Shown: positions 7,060 to 8,941 of the stretch, one piece after another
How the letters are laid out: each line of letters opens with the position of its first letter
Numbering within the stretch: position 1 is the stretch's first letter
Origin: RGIG3009 sp964470515
GTDB lineage: Bacteria; Bacillota; Clostridia; Oscillospirales; Acutalibacteraceae
Length of the DNA stretch: 8,941 nucleotides
Assembly: GCA_964470515.1 (NCBI GenBank)
Contig: CAYYDD010000063.1
Span: forward strand, 1-8,941
Direction of reading: 5' to 3'
The notes under the pieces: model-generated
What the model was told of the DNA's origin: nothing
Database searches by the model: none
Seen by the model: only the letters and a program-made list of their open reading frames with translations
Program-made: the position numbers and the translations under genes

Positions 7060-8145
7060 ATGTCAGCAAAGGAAAAGGTAGGCGCGTTTTTAAAACGTCA
7101 GGGTATCGAGTTCTCGTTGAAGCGGTACTTTATCGATGCGATGGGTGCGATGGCGCAGGGCTTGTTTTGCTCACTGCTCATCGGTACGATCATCAAAACG
7201 CTGGGTCAACAGCTCGGTGTGGCATTTCTCACCGAGATCGGTACCTATGCCTCGGCCGTGTCAGGTCCTGCAATGGCGGTGGCGATCGGTCACGCGCTCA
7301 AAGCACCGCCGATGGTGCTGTTTTCACTGGCTGCGGTCGGTTACTCGGCAAATGCCGAGGGCGGTGCCGGCGGCCCCCTTGCTGTGTTTGTGATCGCATT
7401 GGTCGCGGCTGAGCTGGGTAAGCTCGTCAGCAAGACCACCAAGATCGACATTCTGGTCACCCCGGCGGTCACCATTGTATCCGGTGTGGCGTTGTCGATG
7501 CTGATCGCACCGCCTATCGGCACGGCGGCCAGCGCGTTCGGCACGGTTATCAACGAAGCTACCGAGCTGGCTCCTCTCTGGATGGGAATGATCGTTTCGG
7601 TGGTGGTGGGTATCACGCTCACGTTGCCGATTTCCAGCGCGGCGATCTGTGCCAGCTTAGGCTTGACCGGACTCGCCGGCGGCGCGGCGGTGGCCGGTTG
7701 CTGTGCTCAGATGGTCGGCTTCGCTGTGATGAGCTTCCGCGAGAATCGCTGGGGTGGTATCGTGTCGCAGGGTCTTGGTACCAGTATGCTGCAGATGGGC
7801 AACATCGTGCGCAACCCGCGCATTTGGATCCCTCCCACGTTGGCCTCGGCCATTACCGGTCCTCTGGCGACCTGTCTGTTCCGTATGGAGATGAACGGTG
7901 CGGCCGTCAATTCCGGTATGGGTACTTGCGGTCTGTGCGGCCCTATCGGTGTGATCACCGGTTGGCTTTCTCCCAGTGCCGAGGCGATCAAAAACGGAGC
8001 TTCTGCTATTACGCCTACGGCAATGGATTGGATCAGTCTGGTGTTGGTCTGTATTGTTCTGCCTGCAGTGCTTACGTGGCTCATCAGCCTGCCGTTGCGT
8101 CGGATTGGCTGGATCAAGGAAAATGATCTGAAATTGAATGCCTGA
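7060..8145 (+). CDS. PTS EIIC-like membrane protein (PfoR-type, PTS_EIIC_2 family)
   Basis: 361 residues from the ATG at 7060. I prefer this to the in-frame ATG at 7051, because AGGAG (7046-7050) directly abuts 7051 but lies 9 nt from 7060. The protein is very hydrophobic with about eight to ten membrane segments (roughly 27-48, 68-95, 106-122, 132-154, 172-224, 262-275, 286-302, 323-346). Gly-rich turns such as MEMNGAAVNSGMGTCGLCG (276-294) resemble the EIIC_2/PfoR family, named after a Clostridium perfringens protein linked to perfringolysin O regulation. Classical PTS permeases also need EIIA and EIIB; neither domain is fused or adjacent, so sugar phosphorylation is doubtful. It is the last gene of the operon, 16 bp after proC, and a hairpin follows. 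The substrate is unknown; transport of a small metabolite linked to proline or glutamate is a guess from position. Confidence 0.85.
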   Translation: MSAKEKVGAFLKRQGIEFSLKRYFIDAMGAMAQGLFCSLLIGTIIKTLGQQLGVAFLTEIGTYASAVSGPAMAVAIGHALKAPPMVLFSLAAVGYSANAEGGAGGPLAVFVIALVAAELGKLVSKTTKIDILVTPAVTIVSGVALSMLIAPPIGTAASAFGTVINEATELAPLWMGMIVSVVVGITLTLPISSAAICASLGLTGLAGGAAVAGCCAQMVGFAVMSFRENRWGGIVSQGLGTSMLQMGNIVRNPRIWIPPTLASAITGPLATCLFRMEMNGAAVNSGMGTCGLCGPIGVITGWLSPSAEAIKNGASAITPTAMDWISLVLVCIVLPAVLTWLISLPLRRIGWIKENDLKLNA

Positions 8146-8154
8146 TTGAATTAT

Positions 8155-8183
8155 GTATAACCATCACTCTCCGCGGTATACTA
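8155..8183 (+). promoter_or_regulatory. Putative forespore (sigma-G/F-type) promoter of spoVAC
   Basis: GTATA (8155-8159) is followed by a 17-bp spacer and TATACTA (8177-8183). The Bacillus sigma-G pattern is roughly GMATR-17/18-CATNMTA; the -10 differs only in its first base and the -35 at one position (T for M). The -35 also fits the sigma-F GYATA form. Bacillus spoVA genes are sigma-G controlled. The -10 lies in the loop of the 8162-8199 hairpin. Predicted start near 8189-8191. TATACT could also serve sigma-A, but its -35 would be poor. Confidence 0.5.
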
Positions 8184-8199
8184 TCTGCGGAGAGTGATG
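8162..8199 (+). terminator. Perfect 13-bp hairpin: weak terminator and/or ribosome-binding-site mask
   Basis: CATCACTCTCCGC (8162-8174) and GCGGAGAGTGATG (8187-8199) are exact reverse complements with a 12-nt loop. Only four Ts follow (8202-8205), so as an intrinsic terminator for the proline operon it is weak but plausible. The 3' arm contains GGAGAG (8189-8194), the only visible Shine-Dalgarno for spoVAC, so in read-through RNA this site would be buried in the stem. Confidence 0.7.
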
Positions 8200-8203
8200 T
8201 GTT

Positions 8204-8647
8204 TTGAAGATCACCAAACAGCAATATCAAAGCATTGCCCAAAAGCGTGCACCGAAATCGCCGTTGCTTAAGGATTGCCTTTGTGCGTTTCTGGTCGGCG
8301 GTCTGCTGTGTGCGCTCGGTGAGATCGTCATCCTGCTGGCGGGGAACGCCGGGTATGAGGAAAAGGAGGCGCGTTTGCTTGGGTCGTTGACGCTCATTGC
8401 TATCAGCGTGCTGCTGACGGGCTTCAACGTCTACGATAACATTGCCAAGCACGCCGGAGCGGGTACGCTGGTGCCCATTACGGGCTTCGCCAATTCCATG
8501 GCCTCCCCGGCTATGGAATTTAAAAGCGAAGGCTTCATTCTCGGTGTCGGCGCGAAAATGTTTTCTATCGCCGGCCCCGTCATCGTGTACGGTACGGTGG
8601 CCAGCGTGATCTACGGGATCGTTTATTGGGTGTTACAAATGATATAA
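8204..8647 (+). CDS. spoVAC: Stage V sporulation protein AC
   Basis: 147 residues, like the roughly 150-residue Bacillus SpoVAC. It belongs to the SpoVA complex in the spore inner membrane, which moves dipicolinic acid (Ca-DPA) into the forespore and releases it at germination; Bacillus SpoVAC behaves as a mechanosensitive channel. Recognisable stretches are LLKDCLCAFLVGGLLCALGE (21-40), LLTGFNVYDNIAKHAGAG (70-87), VPITGFANSMASPAMEFKSE (90-109) and GFILGVGAKMFSIAG (110-124). Hydrophobic segments lie at about 25-47, 60-77 and 112-143. The start must be TTG at 8204 or later, because an in-frame TGA lies at 8195 and the codons between are TGT and GTT. GGAGAG is 9 nt upstream. spoVAD and spoVAE usually follow, but here an insertion element starts instead. 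Confidence 0.93.
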   Translation: MKITKQQYQSIAQKRAPKSPLLKDCLCAFLVGGLLCALGEIVILLAGNAGYEEKEARLLGSLTLIAISVLLTGFNVYDNIAKHAGAGTLVPITGFANSMASPAMEFKSEGFILGVGAKMFSIAGPVIVYGTVASVIYGIVYWVLQMI

Positions 8648-8653
8648 AACGAA

Positions 8654-8676
8654 AACCACGCGATAGTCGCGTGGTT
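8654..8676. repeat. 10-bp perfect hairpin after spoVAC: IS left-end hairpin or terminator
   Basis: AACCACGCGA (8654-8663), loop TAG, TCGCGTGGTT (8667-8676). Rightward, no T-run follows (GAAAAG), so it is a poor terminator for spoVAC. Leftward, it is followed by TTTTCGTTTTATAT, so it could stop minus-strand transcription. Its compact triloop form and its position before an IS200 transposase suggest the subterminal hairpin recognised by TnpA at the element's left end. Confidence 0.65.
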
Positions 8677-8703
8677 GAAAAGAGCTTCAGCGATGAAAAG
8701 ACG

Positions 8704-8761
8704 TCCGATTGTGTTAAGATAAAAGCGACCTGCCGGTCACGAAATCGAAAACACAATCGGA
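8704..8761 (+). repeat. 12-bp inverted repeat in the tnpA leader, overlapping the ribosome binding site
   Basis: TCCGATTGTGTT (8704-8715) and AACACAATCGGA (8750-8761) are exact reverse complements separated by 34 nt that contain a small GACC/GGTC stem (8727-8738). The 3' arm ends in the first bases of the tnpA Shine-Dalgarno GGAGA (8759-8763), so folding would hide it. Enteric IS200 is known to repress its transposase by a leader hairpin of this kind. Confidence 0.75.
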
Positions 8762-8771
8762 GAAAAAGTCA

Positions 8772-8941
8772 ATGAAAAAAGAAAGCATAGACACGAGTAA
8801 TTTAGCACGTACAAAATGGAATTGCAAGTATCACATAGTGCTTGCCCCCAAGTACGGACGGAAAGTGTTTTTGGAAGAAAAACGCGTGGAAATACGAGAG
8901 ACGTTGCGCCAACTTTGTCAATGGAAAGGAGTGGAAATCAC
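8772..8941 (+). CDS. tnpA: IS200-type transposase TnpA (Y1 HUH family), N-terminal 56 codons
   Basis: Single-strand transposase that cuts and joins the hairpin ends of IS200/IS605 elements through a catalytic tyrosine. The visible part reads MKKESIDTSNLARTKWNCKY and continues HIVLAPKYGRKVFLEEKR and LRQLCQWKGVEI. The pattern TKWNCKYHIV-APKY-RK with LR-LC--KGVEI is characteristic of the family. The HUH metal site and the catalytic tyrosine lie beyond the right edge (full length is about 130-155 residues), so activity cannot be judged. GGAGA lies 8 nt before the ATG. Codon use and base composition are more AT-rich than in the genes to the left, which agrees with a mobile origin. Confidence 0.93.
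   Translation, partial: MKKESIDTSNLARTKWNCKYHIVLAPKYGRKVFLEEKRVEIRETLRQLCQWKGVEI

Larger units (their letters stand above)
8648..8941 (+). mobile_element. IS200/IS605-family insertion sequence, left part (continues beyond window)
   Basis: A TnpA reading frame of IS200 type is preceded by an AT-richer noncoding stretch with two strong inverted repeats, as expected for these elements, which have subterminal hairpins instead of terminal inverted repeats. The exact left boundary cannot be fixed from one copy. It lies between the end of spoVAC and 8704 and may begin just inside the last spoVAC codons. The right end is outside the window, so completeness and the presence of tnpB are unknown. Confidence 0.75.

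Noticed and set aside
8654..8676. CRISPR repeat or att site
   Set aside because: The hairpin occurs once, with no regular spacing or second copy in the window.
8686..8720. Sigma-A promoter for tnpA (TAAGAT at 8715-8720)
   Set aside because: No acceptable -35 lies 16-18 bp upstream; the nearest candidate is 23 bp away.

Overview
The window comes from a Gram-positive, Clostridia-like genome. I would guess a spore-forming gut lineage near Ruminococcaceae/Oscillospiraceae, but the sequence does not name the species. The reasons are a Firmicutes-type RpoB N-terminus, strong AGGAG-type ribosome binding sites, a SpoVAC spore-membrane protein, and fairly GC-rich genes separated by AT-rich promoters. 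The right end drops in GC where an IS200-type element begins.

Layout. (1) 1-2798, minus strand: rpoB, the RNA polymerase beta subunit. It has its N-terminal 932 codons and runs off the left edge. (2) 2799-3134: a 336-bp divergent control region. It holds a near-consensus sigma-A promoter for rpoB, a leader of about 145 nt, and one good plus one possible rightward promoter. No rplL/rplJ lies upstream of rpoB. (3) 3135-8145, plus strand: five tightly packed genes that look like one operon. They are a membrane-anchored penicillin-binding/class A beta-lactamase-fold serine hydrolase, then proB, proA and proC (the full glutamate-to-proline pathway), then an orphan PTS EIIC-like membrane protein of the PfoR type. 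Intergenic gaps are 14, -4, 11 and 16 bp. (4) 8146-8203: a perfect 13-bp hairpin that overlaps both a putative forespore promoter and the Shine-Dalgarno sequence of the next gene. (5) 8204-8647: spoVAC. (6) 8648-8941: the left end and first 56 codons of an IS200/IS605-family TnpA transposase, in the place where spoVAD would be expected.

How the genes work together. ProB phosphorylates glutamate, ProA reduces gamma-glutamyl phosphate to the semialdehyde, and ProC reduces the cyclised pyrroline-5-carboxylate to proline. The cell-surface hydrolase and the EIIC-like protein flank this pathway and appear co-transcribed with it; their link to proline is unknown. spoVAC is probably a separate, developmentally controlled unit. 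I see no wholly new multi-gene system. The most interesting points are the overlapping hairpin/promoter/ribosome-binding site before spoVAC, the IS200 junction after spoVAC, the non-canonical third motif of the hydrolase, and the detachment of rpoB from rplJL.
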